Source: an uncultured bacterium (lineage in GTDB: Bacteria; Patescibacteriota; Saccharimonadia; Saccharimonadales; Saccharimonadaceae). From it: a DNA stretch of 64,000 nt. The translations under genes were made by a program, and so were the position numbers. Location of the stretch: positions 62,001-126,000 of the forward strand of contig CALMFC010000006.1 of NCBI GenBank assembly GCA_937863415.1, given 5' to 3'. Every line of letters begins with the position of its first letter. The first letter of the stretch is position 1. Shown here piece after piece: positions 56,466-63,844 of this stretch. The notes under the pieces were generated by a model. The model was not told the origin of the DNA and ran no database searches. It worked only from the letters and a program-made list of their open reading frames with translations.

Positions 56466-57413
56466 CTAACTAGGGTTGTCGTTGCCAAGTTCTTGATTCA
56501 TAAGGGTTGCAATGTCTGGTTTTGGCGTTGAGTCAGCTGGAGAATCCGACAAAGGTTGCATTACTCGGTCCTCACCCATCGATCCAGTTGGTGATGATCC
56601 CGGGCGTGGCGACGAAAATGGTGCGGTTGGTTGTGGCATAGCTGATGGTGTAGGCGCAACAGGTGTTGGTGGAGCCACTGGTGTGGGTGGTGTTACCTGG
56701 GTTGGCGCAGGTGGCTCGACTGGTGGCTGAGGGGCTGGTTGCGGAGCTACAGTTGGTGCTGGTGATGGTGCTGTTGATTCCGGTGGCGTTGGGGCTATTG
56801 GGGCTGGTTGTAGGGCCGGTGTAGGTGTCGAAGGCATATTAATGACAGGTGGTTGTGCAGAAGGGGCTGGTCCTGGGGCTGGAGCTGCCGGTGTGGGTGC
56901 AGGCGTCTCGGCTATTGGTGCCTGTGGCGGAGTTGGAGTGGCAGGAGCTGGGTTGCTTGCTGGCATAGGCGCAGGACTATTAGGTGTAGCAGTCGATGAG
57001 GCAGGTCCGCCGAATTTTTGTTCTGCGGTTGCTGGTGCCTCTGGAACGTCTGCTAGCACATCGTGAATTGAACGAACAACGTCTTCGATACCTACCTGAG
57101 ATTTGACTAGATAACGGTTAGCACCTAGTGATTCGCCACGGGCGCGTTGGTCTTCGCTACTAAGGGCGGTCATCATGATAATCTTGACGTCTTTGGTCTC
57201 GGGGGTGCTACGCAGTATGTCTAGCATGTCAAAACCGCTAATTTTGGGCATCATAACATCGCTGACGATTAGGTCAGGCTTTTCTTTGATTGCTGTTGCT
57301 AGGGCCTCTTCCCCATCACCGGCTGATACAATTTCATAACCTTCGGCTAGTAAACGAACGCCATATATCTCGCGTAAACTCTTGTCATCTTCTACCAATA
57401 GTATTTTAGTCAT
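56466..57413 (-). CDS. Receiver protein with long Pro/Ala-rich tail
   Basis: 315 aa. Receiver domain to about residue 120: LVEDDKSLREIYG, phospho-Asp in LIVSDVMMPKISGFDML (about D54), IIMMTAL and YLVKSQV. From about residue 135 to 295 the chain is almost entirely P, A, T and S (for example APAPGPAPSAQPP), a flexible, disordered arm. No DNA-binding domain. It is 52 bp downstream of a membrane histidine kinase gene with a similar tail, so they are a cognate pair. It is paralogous to the receiver at 14.3 kb. Confidence 0.92.
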   Translation of the reverse strand: MTKILLVEDDKSLREIYGVRLLAEGYEIVSAGDGEEALATAIKEKPDLIVSDVMMPKISGFDMLDILRSTPETKDVKIIMMTALSSEDQRARGESLGANRYLVKSQVGIEDVVRSIHDVLADVPEAPATAEQKFGGPASSTATPNSPAPMPASNPAPATPTPPQAPIAETPAPTPAAPAPGPAPSAQPPVINMPSTPTPALQPAPIAPTPPESTAPSPAPTVAPQPAPQPPVEPPAPTQVTPPTPVAPPTPVAPTPSAMPQPTAPFSSPRPGSSPTGSMGEDRVMQPLSDSPADSTPKPDIATLMNQELGNDNPS

Positions 57414-57465
57414 AGTTACCCTTTATTGTACCTAACACGGTTTAAAATTGCTATACCACTCATGG

Positions 57466-59430
57466 TTATTGGCCTCCCTCGTTATTTCTTGTTGGAACCG
57501 AGATTGTATTTGGCCGCTCCGTAGCAGTCGGTTGAGGTGGACTAGCTGGTGCAGGTTCGGCTGGTTGCTCGGTCGGTACTGGTGCTGGCTGACCAGCGGA
57601 TTGTTGTTCGGCAATCAAAGCTTTTTGTTTGGCAACGTAGGCTTCGATTTGTTCGCGCGACAAACTTTCACCACGTGGTACGGATTGAGCTGGTTTAACA
57701 GGGGCGTTATCAGGTGATTCGGCTGCGGCTGGTTCTGGGACTACAGGTATAGCGCCGGAATCGTCGGTTGGTGCTACCGGTGGTGCAACGGCGGCTTGCA
57801 TACCGGCTTGCTCGACTATTTGGGTTGCTTCGCTGCTGCTAACTCTAGGTAGTTCAACAAAGAACGTGCTGCCCGATCCATAAACACTCTCGGCCCATAC
57901 TCGACCACCTAGTGTTTCGGCTAGACGGCGTACTAAATACAGTCCAAGTCCTGTGCCGCCGATTTCGCGCGTGTCTTTGTTGTCGACGCGGTAAAACTTT
58001 TGGAACAGATGCGGCATGTCTTCGGCTGGGATACCAATGCCACTGTCTTTGATGCTAATTGTTACATGAGCGTCATCGCCGGTAACATCGACAATTACTT
58101 CGCCTTTTGGCGTGTATTTAATAGCGTTTTCGACTAGGTTATTGACGATTTCACGGATATGGTCGTTATCTAGGTTGACGTTATAAACCGGAGCGATAGT
58201 TTTGCTGCCCCCCTCGGGCATAGGAACGTATGATAGGCGCAGGCCCTTGTCGGTTGCTTTTTGTTGCAAACCCTGGACAACGTCAAAGACGAATTTGGTG
58301 ACATCAACAACTTTGGGGATATTAGACAGCCTACCATCGGTGGCTTTGGATACATCAAGTAAATCTTGAAACAATCGCCCTAAGTGTTGAGCAGATTCGT
58401 GTGCTTTCATTATGTAATCGTGCGCTCGTTGATCAACTGTCGCGGTGGTTGGGTTCATCGCCAGTCCCAAGTAACCTTCAATTGATGCAACCGGTGTGCG
58501 CATTTCGTGACTGGCGGTACTGATAAACTCGGCTTGTTCGCGTTCTTCGGCCTTTTCTTTGGTAATGTCGCGGAAAACCACGATTACACCTGATCCGGCG
58601 TCGCCAACTGGTGAAACCACCAGTGATATCATCAGTTTTTTGGTGCTTTTGGTAATTAGCGTCAGGTCGTTGGTTCTGATTTGTTGATTAGTGTTTAGAA
58701 CTTGTTGTATCGGATCGCCGGCAGCGTCCAGCGGTTCGTTTTTGCCGTTAACCAGTTGCAGTACTGATTTGTAATTGAGTGCCAAGGCGTCTTGTTTACC
58801 CCATCCAATTATTCGTTGGGCAGCGGGGTTGATTAGCTGAATTATACCCTGGCTGTCGATTGCCATTACCCCGTCGCCAATGGCGTTAATTACCACCTCA
58901 GACTTACTAGCTACCTCTGTTAATTCGTTAGCTAGGTTGCGGTAGGCTTTGGAGTCGGGATTAGAGTCTTCTTTGGTTCCACCGACTTTGCTGTGCCAGA
59001 CAATAAAACTGGCTATTAACGGCAAAATACCGCTAAACCCGATAATAACAATTGAGTCTGTCGATAAATTGTTGGCAACGTATTCAAACCCAGCGAAGGT
59101 GCCGATGGCGGCCAGGATTGGAATTAACCCCCATAGTCCAAAGACGCCAGCGAAAACAACGATTAACATCCACAGTGCAATAAATGGCGAGCTGAGTCCC
59201 CCGGTGCCTATGATCAAGGCGGCGATTGTGGCAGCCAGTAACAAGTAGGCGGTCAAAGCGAACGGTATTATAAGGTTTTTGGGTGTCCAGATGTATGAAA
59301 CCAGGCTGACGACTGCGGTTGCACCGGCCAAAATAACGGCAGGTACACTAACCAGTAATGAGTCGCCAACGACGCTACTTTCGGTCAAAAATATCCATAT
59401 AAACAACCCAATAATTGCAGCCGCCACCAA
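57466..59430 (-). CDS. Membrane PAS histidine kinase
   Basis: 654 aa in the annotated frame. About six TM segments in residues 1-150 (AAAIIGLFIWIFL, LLVSVPAVILAGATAVVSLVSYIW, IIPFALTAYLLLAATIAALIIG, FIALWMLIVVFAGVFGLWG and others), a PAS domain (about 165-280, INAIGDGVMAIDSQGIIQLINPAAQRIIGWG), HisKA (FISTASHEMRTPVASIEGYLGLAM, His near 311) and HATPase_c (N-box VENAIKYTP, G1 DSGIGIP, G2 GGTGLGLYLVRRLAE). A Pro/Gln/Ala-rich tail (about 560-654) ends it. The start is uncertain: the TTG at 59430 is the only standard codon before the first TM; the frame stays open 90 bp further up. Confidence 0.9.
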   Translation of the reverse strand: MVAAAIIGLFIWIFLTESSVVGDSLLVSVPAVILAGATAVVSLVSYIWTPKNLIIPFALTAYLLLAATIAALIIGTGGLSSPFIALWMLIVVFAGVFGLWGLIPILAAIGTFAGFEYVANNLSTDSIVIIGFSGILPLIASFIVWHSKVGGTKEDSNPDSKAYRNLANELTEVASKSEVVINAIGDGVMAIDSQGIIQLINPAAQRIIGWGKQDALALNYKSVLQLVNGKNEPLDAAGDPIQQVLNTNQQIRTNDLTLITKSTKKLMISLVVSPVGDAGSGVIVVFRDITKEKAEEREQAEFISTASHEMRTPVASIEGYLGLAMNPTTATVDQRAHDYIMKAHESAQHLGRLFQDLLDVSKATDGRLSNIPKVVDVTKFVFDVVQGLQQKATDKGLRLSYVPMPEGGSKTIAPVYNVNLDNDHIREIVNNLVENAIKYTPKGEVIVDVTGDDAHVTISIKDSGIGIPAEDMPHLFQKFYRVDNKDTREIGGTGLGLYLVRRLAETLGGRVWAESVYGSGSTFFVELPRVSSSEATQIVEQAGMQAAVAPPVAPTDDSGAIPVVPEPAAAESPDNAPVKPAQSVPRGESLSREQIEAYVAKQKALIAEQQSAGQPAPVPTEQPAEPAPASPPQPTATERPNTISVPTRNNEGGQ

Positions 59431-59623
59431 AAATGCCGCTTCGCAAATGCGGCGATGCCAAAAACGAGTTAACGTGAGTGGTTGGATGTTGCCCCCTACT
59501 TTAGCTGTATCTGTCAGATATTATGACGATTATGGTTTGTTTTTACAAGCATACACCTACAGATTGGCTATTATTACACCTTTCAGGCATAATAGATACA
59601 TTGTTTAAAGAAGTGGATGCAAA

Positions 59624-59833
59624 ATGACCCTAGACGAAATTACCGAAAAACTAAAACAACTCGAAAAAGATCCAACCATGCACACCAAGGGAATGTACAG
59701 TCCGACAGCAGTTGATTACCCGGGCAATGTCTTGCCTTTTTCTGAGATACATTTGGCTTATTTACGCAAAAACAAACTGGCTGACCCAGTGCAATATATT
59801 GCTAATTTAGAACTCAAAATCAAGATACGCTAA
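59624..59833 (+). CDS. Small unknown protein
   Basis: 69 aa, MTLDEITEKLKQLEKDP..., with an N-terminal amphipathic helix and a conserved-looking PGNVLPFSEIHLAYLRKNKL centre. No TM and no family recognised. A weak ribosome binding site (AAAGAAGTGG) lies upstream. It faces the minus-strand 53-aa gene with 4 bp between stops. Confidence 0.6.
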   Translation: MTLDEITEKLKQLEKDPTMHTKGMYSPTAVDYPGNVLPFSEIHLAYLRKNKLADPVQYIANLELKIKIR

Positions 59834-59837
59834 ATTG

Positions 59838-59999
59838 TTATTGCCCGATGTCAGACATGTCGAATCCATAATCTTCGAGGGTAGATTTGACGAGCTCTTT
59901 GTCCCCAACTTTGTATTCGTGGGCTAATGCGTCCAAGAACTCGCCTGCTGTTTCGAACAATTCGCCGTTTAGTTCGTATACTGGTTCACCTTCGCTCAT
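59838..59999 (-). CDS. 53-aa acidic small protein
   Basis: Too short for usual gene calls. Reads MSEGEPVYELNGELFETAGEFL... and continues DALAHEYKVGDKELVKSTLEDYGFDMSDIGQ. A perfect AAAGGAGG ribosome binding site lies 6 nt before the ATG. About 25% Asp/Glu. The pattern (VYELNGELFETAGEFLDAL, then a helix) looks like a compact folded domain. It is on the same strand as the 60.0-kb gene and 22 bp downstream of it, so they may be one unit. Confidence 0.75.
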   Translation of the reverse strand: MSEGEPVYELNGELFETAGEFLDALAHEYKVGDKELVKSTLEDYGFDMSDIGQ

Positions 60000-60021
60000 A
60001 TCAAACCTCCTTTTGTAGGTA

Positions 60022-60729
60022 TTATACCATTACTAAGGTGGTATTACGCTGAGGTTGTTGCATCAAACGCATTGCTATATTGGCGGATCCAGCGACGGCA
60101 TATTTACCTAACATTGATCCAATATTAAACATGTCGTCAACAGTTTCGGGTTTATAAACCGTCAGGTCAACTGGTTGTAGTTCTATTGGTATGGCTTGCT
60201 TTGCTTTTTCTAATTGATTTGAAAACGACCCGAAACGCTGAAGCAGTTTTCTATCAATCTGTTTTTCAGTCAAATTCCGTGATCTCAGGATATGTTTACT
60301 GACCTTGACCGATTGAAATAGCGAGGTAACAACTCTTTGCGCCTCAATTCGGTAATGCATTACTTCGGGTTCTGGCATCTCGGGGGGTTCAGTAAGCCAG
60401 TGAATGTAGTTATGTAAAACTCGCGGTAGAACCCACTTGCTGATAGCAAGTTCGCGAAATTCACTAGGAGTATGGTTGTCGCTTTCTTCATCTCCATACC
60501 ATCTGCTTGGCCACTGCAAGTGATGTACGTCGTTAAACGGTGAAGCCCATTTATAGCTAGGGTCGACCGTTTTTGCCATTTCGATTAATAAGCCTTTGGT
60601 GTCGACAAGTCCTCTGCCATCGACTGGTGTCGGTATGAGATTATGTGGGTCGCGTTTAATAAGTAGGACTTCAGGTGGCGGTAAATGATAGACCGGCTGT
60701 GCATCATAATGAGCACGCCGGTTAGTCAT
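60022..60729 (-). CDS. Unknown conserved-looking protein
   Basis: 235 aa, no TM or signal peptide. Pro- and Trp/His-rich N-terminal half (VYHLPPPEVLLIKRDPHNLIP, SPFNDVHHLQWPSRWYGDEE) and a helical C-terminal half (VMHYRIEAQRVVTSLFQSVKVSKHILRSRN...). The DVHHLQWP motif could hold a metal, but no known family is recognised. Function unknown. Confidence 0.72.
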   Translation of the reverse strand: MTNRRAHYDAQPVYHLPPPEVLLIKRDPHNLIPTPVDGRGLVDTKGLLIEMAKTVDPSYKWASPFNDVHHLQWPSRWYGDEESDNHTPSEFRELAISKWVLPRVLHNYIHWLTEPPEMPEPEVMHYRIEAQRVVTSLFQSVKVSKHILRSRNLTEKQIDRKLLQRFGSFSNQLEKAKQAIPIELQPVDLTVYKPETVDDMFNIGSMLGKYAVAGSANIAMRLMQQPQRNTTLVMV

Positions 60730-60822
60730 TTAGTTGGTGTCCTCTGTGTTTATTTTTATGCACATATTGCTTATATTTATAAACCACTAACGATTAAATC
60801 GCAAGCAGTAATATTCGAATGT

Positions 60823-60834
60823 TATTATATAAAT
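60823..60834 (+). promoter_or_regulatory. Leaderless promoter of the 60.8-kb gene
   Basis: TATTAT (60823-60828) with TG-T in front and 6 nt before the ATG at 60835. Confidence 0.45.
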
Positions 60835-61218
60835 ATGAATAGCGCCATTACGGTCCAAAAAGTCTATCGGGGTATCACTGATCAGAACTGTTTGCTGTGG
60901 TGTCACGGTACCGAGGGTGTGGCGCATCGCAAAGTACGTAAGTTCCGCTATCCACTGTGGAAGTACGTTCATGTCAGTCACCGCATCGTGACCTGCGTTT
61001 GTCTGGATTGCAACATGCAATTTTATGGCGAGCTTGCCGACAACGTGCCGCTTAACATTCCTGTGGTTAGACTGGATAGTTATTTTAGCGATTATGTTGC
61101 TGTTAACGTCAACGGGCGCTCTACTGCCCTACGAGGCGAAATCGTTCGTCCGTTTAGGCGGGTTACGCAGAGCATGCTAACTGATGAAACGCGGGCGTTC
61201 ATCGAGCTAGTACAGTAG
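60835..61218 (+). CDS. Unknown small protein with possible metal-binding residues
   Basis: 127 aa from the ATG at 60835; the longer frame runs back over the promoter. Contains NCLLWCHGTEGVAHRKVRKFRYPLWKYVHVSHRIVTCVCLDCNMQFYG: CHG and CVCLDC supply four or five cysteines and histidines in a zinc-ribbon-like spacing. The second half is beta-rich. No family recognised. Confidence 0.68.
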   Translation: MNSAITVQKVYRGITDQNCLLWCHGTEGVAHRKVRKFRYPLWKYVHVSHRIVTCVCLDCNMQFYGELADNVPLNIPVVRLDSYFSDYVAVNVNGRSTALRGEIVRPFRRVTQSMLTDETRAFIELVQ

Positions 61219-61222
61219 GTGT

Positions 61223-61235
61223 TACAATATTATTT
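61223..61235 (+). promoter_or_regulatory. Leaderless promoter of the DUF4396 gene
   Basis: TGTTACAAT with TACAAT at 61223-61228, exactly 7 nt before the ATG at 61236. Confidence 0.6.
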
Positions 61236-61700
61236 ATGGACCAAATGACTAAAAATGCGATTAGTGCGACATTGCACTGCCTGACAGGCTGTGCGATTGG
61301 TGAAATATTAGGCATGATGATCGGTACGCATTACCAGTTAGGTAATACTGTAACGGTTATTTTGTCGATTACGCTTGCCTTTTTGTTTGGCTATACACTG
61401 ACGTTTATTCCGATAAAACGAAGTGGTATGTCGACCAGGGCCGCAATTCGAACTACGCTGGCGGCTGATACTATTTCGATTACATCAATGGAAATTATTG
61501 ATAACTTGATTATGATTGTTATCCCAGGTGCTATGATGGCGGGATTAAATAGTGGACTGTTTTGGGGTAGTCTGGCGACGTCATTAGTCCTCGCTTTTAT
61601 AGTGACAGTCCCAGTAAACCGTTGGTTGATTGCACGCGGCAAAGGTCACGCCGTTGTTCACGCTATGCACGGACATAACCACGAACACATGGACCACTAA
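61236..61700 (+). CDS. DUF4396 membrane protein with His-rich tail
   Basis: 154 aa, four TM segments. The phrase TLHCLTGCAIGEILGMMIGTHYQLGN with its Cys-Cys pair is the DUF4396 signature (a distant relative of copper/heavy-metal handling proteins). The C-terminus AMHGHNHEHMDH is a typical metal-binding His/Asp tail. It probably binds or moves a transition metal such as copper, but this is inferred. TACAAT 7 nt before the ATG implies a leaderless mRNA. Confidence 0.8.
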   Translation: MDQMTKNAISATLHCLTGCAIGEILGMMIGTHYQLGNTVTVILSITLAFLFGYTLTFIPIKRSGMSTRAAIRTTLAADTISITSMEIIDNLIMIVIPGAMMAGLNSGLFWGSLATSLVLAFIVTVPVNRWLIARGKGHAVVHAMHGHNHEHMDH

Positions 61701-61729
61701 GACTTATATCAATCTGGTATTATATAACC

Positions 61730-62317
61730 ATGTCCGCTATATCTAAACGACGCGTTTTGGTCAATGTTATTGGGGCGGTTTTCTATTTGGTTTGTATGTT
61801 TCAGTGGTTGTGGTCGCTGATGCCGTATTTGCCACACGTCATCAAATTTATTAATGTTCCAAAACCGTCAAAACCGGTGACAATCATACCGGTTAATGAC
61901 CTGGTCGTAGTCGGTCCGCCCTCGCCTTCGATGGTTATATTCGCCGCCGCTATCACAGTTTTGTTTATCGGTATTAGTATATATGTATTTTTGAAACTGC
62001 CATCGGTTGCCGGTAAATTGGGACAAAAGGTCACTAAATCAGCTGCTGTACGCATCACACCGATTGTGTCTGGTCGTGCCAAAATGTCAGCCAAGAAAAA
62101 GCGCATCTTGAACCAGCGGATTGTTAACTACATCAAATTTACGATTTGCCTGTTGCCGGTTATTGTCGTGGCGTTTAGTTATCAAATTGAATCGCAAATT
62201 ACCTATTCGCTAACAATGTTAGTGGCTGGTTTCTTGGCATTAATTGCGATTTTTGTCTTGGTTTTACAGTTGTTGGTCGCTCGTTGGCTACGCGTTAATT
62301 TGGACAAGGTTTATTAA
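61730..62317 (+). CDS. Unknown multi-pass membrane protein
   Basis: 195 aa. Four hydrophobic segments: VLVNVIGAVFYLVCMFQWLWSLM, MVIFAAAITVLFIGISIYVFL, FTICLLPVIVVAFSYQI and TMLVAGFLALIAIFVLVLQLLVA. A cytosolic, Lys-rich loop (residues about 105-140) lies between the second and third. No family recognised. TATTAT 6 nt before the ATG. The next gene starts 3 nt after its stop, so these membrane genes form an operon. Confidence 0.75.
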   Translation: MSAISKRRVLVNVIGAVFYLVCMFQWLWSLMPYLPHVIKFINVPKPSKPVTIIPVNDLVVVGPPSPSMVIFAAAITVLFIGISIYVFLKLPSVAGKLGQKVTKSAAVRITPIVSGRAKMSAKKKRILNQRIVNYIKFTICLLPVIVVAFSYQIESQITYSLTMLVAGFLALIAIFVLVLQLLVARWLRVNLDKVY

Positions 62318-62320
62318 CTT

Positions 62321-62782
62321 ATGAAGAACCGAAATGTATCAATTTTTATCGGATTCGGGTCGCTAGCGATTGTAGCTGGCGGAATATTATCGGCGATCGC
62401 GGCTGGTAGTCCCAGTTATGTATTGTCATGGGTGGTAGCCTATTTGGTTCTAGTCGTCGGAGTGGTCCAAATATTGCTGGGATTAGGCGTTTACAGGCTG
62501 GCTAGGGTCAAAGTTTCGACGCGTGACATGATTATAGCTTTTACGTTATTCAACGCCGGTAGCGCCGCAGTGATTGCCGGAACGGTAATTAAATATACTC
62601 TGGGTACTACTAACTATTTGGTTGGAATCGGCGGGCTGCTAGTTTCGGTTGCCATGATAGTGTTTCTGCGCATGGTACGTGGCGCTGATAAGACCAAATG
62701 GCTGTTAGGATATTATTTCTTGGTCGACATTGTGCTGATCAGCATGGTGATTGGCGTGATACTATCTGCCGGGGCTGTCTAG
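62321..62782 (+). CDS. Unknown four-TM membrane protein
   Basis: 153 aa, four or five TM segments, glycine- and valine-rich (SIFIGFGSLAIVAGGILSAIA, YVLSWVVAYLVLVVGVVQILLG, AGSAAVIAGTVIKYTLG, LVGIGGLLVSVAMIVFLR, YYFLVDIVLISMVIGVIL). No catalytic or known family motif. Probably co-transcribed with the preceding membrane protein and the following zinc-ribbon-like gene. Confidence 0.75.
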   Translation: MKNRNVSIFIGFGSLAIVAGGILSAIAAGSPSYVLSWVVAYLVLVVGVVQILLGLGVYRLARVKVSTRDMIIAFTLFNAGSAAVIAGTVIKYTLGTTNYLVGIGGLLVSVAMIVFLRMVRGADKTKWLLGYYFLVDIVLISMVIGVILSAGAV

Positions 62783-62790
62783 GTTAACCC

Positions 62791-62994
62791 ATGAAACACC
62801 CCAAACGCGGTCCGACTAATCCCCTGTTGCCGAACGACAGTGAATATTGCACGGTTGGTGACAAGAAAAAACGCCGCTACAAAACCAAGCTAGACGCTGA
62901 GTTATCCGCGCCGACTCACGAGCTACAACAATATATTTGCCCGTACTGCGGGACTTGGCACAACGGCTCAGTTAATACGGCAAAAAATAACTAA
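62791..62994 (+). CDS. Small zinc-ribbon-like protein
   Basis: 67 aa. One CxxC knuckle is visible in YICPYCGTWHNG, with another Cys at YCTVGDKKKRRYKTKLDAE, and a basic N-terminal half. This C...CPYCG.WH pattern recalls small zinc-binding proteins seen in several CPR and actinobacterial genomes. It is 8 bp after the membrane protein gene. Likely nucleic-acid or protein binding; unproven. Confidence 0.68.
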   Translation: MKHPKRGPTNPLLPNDSEYCTVGDKKKRRYKTKLDAELSAPTHELQQYICPYCGTWHNGSVNTAKNN

Positions 62995-63006
62995 AATTAT
63001 AATTAT

Positions 63007-63327
63007 TTATTGTTTTTCGGCGTAAAGCGTAAAATAACCCGTAATATTATCAACGGTGGATTTTGGAGTTGTAGTTATTTGAACGCTTATCTCATCACCA
63101 CAACGAACGACTTCGTGCGTTAAGTCGTCATTTAGGTATTCACTACCAGGAAAATCTTCATATATCAGTACGTACTCTCGTCCATTTTGATCATCAAAAT
63201 AGTGGCCCCATGCATCAAGGCCAACTCTTCCATGGTCTTTCCAGGTTATTTTGGAAAATGTGACTGCGTCACCGTAGAGTGGTAAAATCACTGTTTCGTA
63301 ATATTTTTCGATAAATTTGTCGTCCAT
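63007..63327 (-). CDS. Unknown small soluble protein
   Basis: 106 aa, no TM, acidic, rich in beta strands (VTFSKITWKDHGRVGLDAWGHYFDDQNGREYVLIYEDFPG, then EVVRCGDEISVQITTTP). No known family. It ends 12 bp past the zinc-ribbon gene, which is on the other strand. Confidence 0.6.
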   Translation of the reverse strand: MDDKFIEKYYETVILPLYGDAVTFSKITWKDHGRVGLDAWGHYFDDQNGREYVLIYEDFPGSEYLNDDLTHEVVRCGDEISVQITTTPKSTVDNITGYFTLYAEKQ

Positions 63328-63357
63328 TGCAGGTTTATTATACCTGAAATGAAGAAT

Positions 63358-63378
63358 CCCGCCACTGGCTGTGGCGGG
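63358..63378. terminator. GC-rich hairpin, same as at 23.1 kb
   Basis: CCCGCCAC (63358-63365), loop TGGCT, GTGGCGGG (63371-63378). Stem and loop are identical to the hairpin at 23128-23150. Confidence 0.6.
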
Positions 63379-63397
63379 GTATCTTCGCTCGGCTTAC

Positions 63398-63712
63398 CTA
63401 GCGTAACTCGTCCGACACAAAGTCAAACGGAGATTCGCGGTAAGCGACAGCATGGTGATGTCCAGGCCCGAACGGACCATTGGGTCCGTAGTAGATGTCG
63501 ATTTTTGCACGCCCTCCTCGGTTCGTGTTTGACTCTACATAAGCGTCGTAGCCTCGAAAACGGCAACGGAATCCAAACTCACCGGACATACTCTCACGGT
63601 TAATACGTTGTGGGTAGTCGTCTTGCGCATCGGTGAAGTTTTGCCCACCGTGCGGGTCGAACGGGTCACGTTTGTATGTAACCTTGCCATTCCTATCACC
63701 TAATTCTGTCAA
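63398..63712 (-). CDS. Unknown small protein, TTG start
   Basis: 104 aa, MTELGDRNGKVTYKRDPFDPHGGQNFTDAQDDYPQRINRESMSGEFGFRCRFRG... It is rich in Asp, Gly and aromatic residues and looks folded. The only start in frame is TTG (63712); an in-frame stop lies 12 nt upstream, so a longer N-terminus is excluded. GC-rich codon use like the genes at 23.2, 53.2 and 55.2 kb. Function unknown. Confidence 0.5.
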   Translation of the reverse strand: MTELGDRNGKVTYKRDPFDPHGGQNFTDAQDDYPQRINRESMSGEFGFRCRFRGYDAYVESNTNRGGRAKIDIYYGPNGPFGPGHHHAVAYRESPFDFVSDELR

Positions 63713-63844
63713 GGAGCGAAGTCATACCTATCGGTATGTTAGGTGTATTTAAATATACAAACTAAATAAATGCAAGCATGAGTTTATTGACTAAAAGTCA
63801 ATGATATGATATTATATACTTATAAGCTTTGAGAGGTTGATGTT

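Noticed and set aside
56512-57066. Plus-strand glycine-rich open frames opposite the receiver tail
   Set aside because: They are the mirror of the proline/alanine-rich coding tail and have no start signals.
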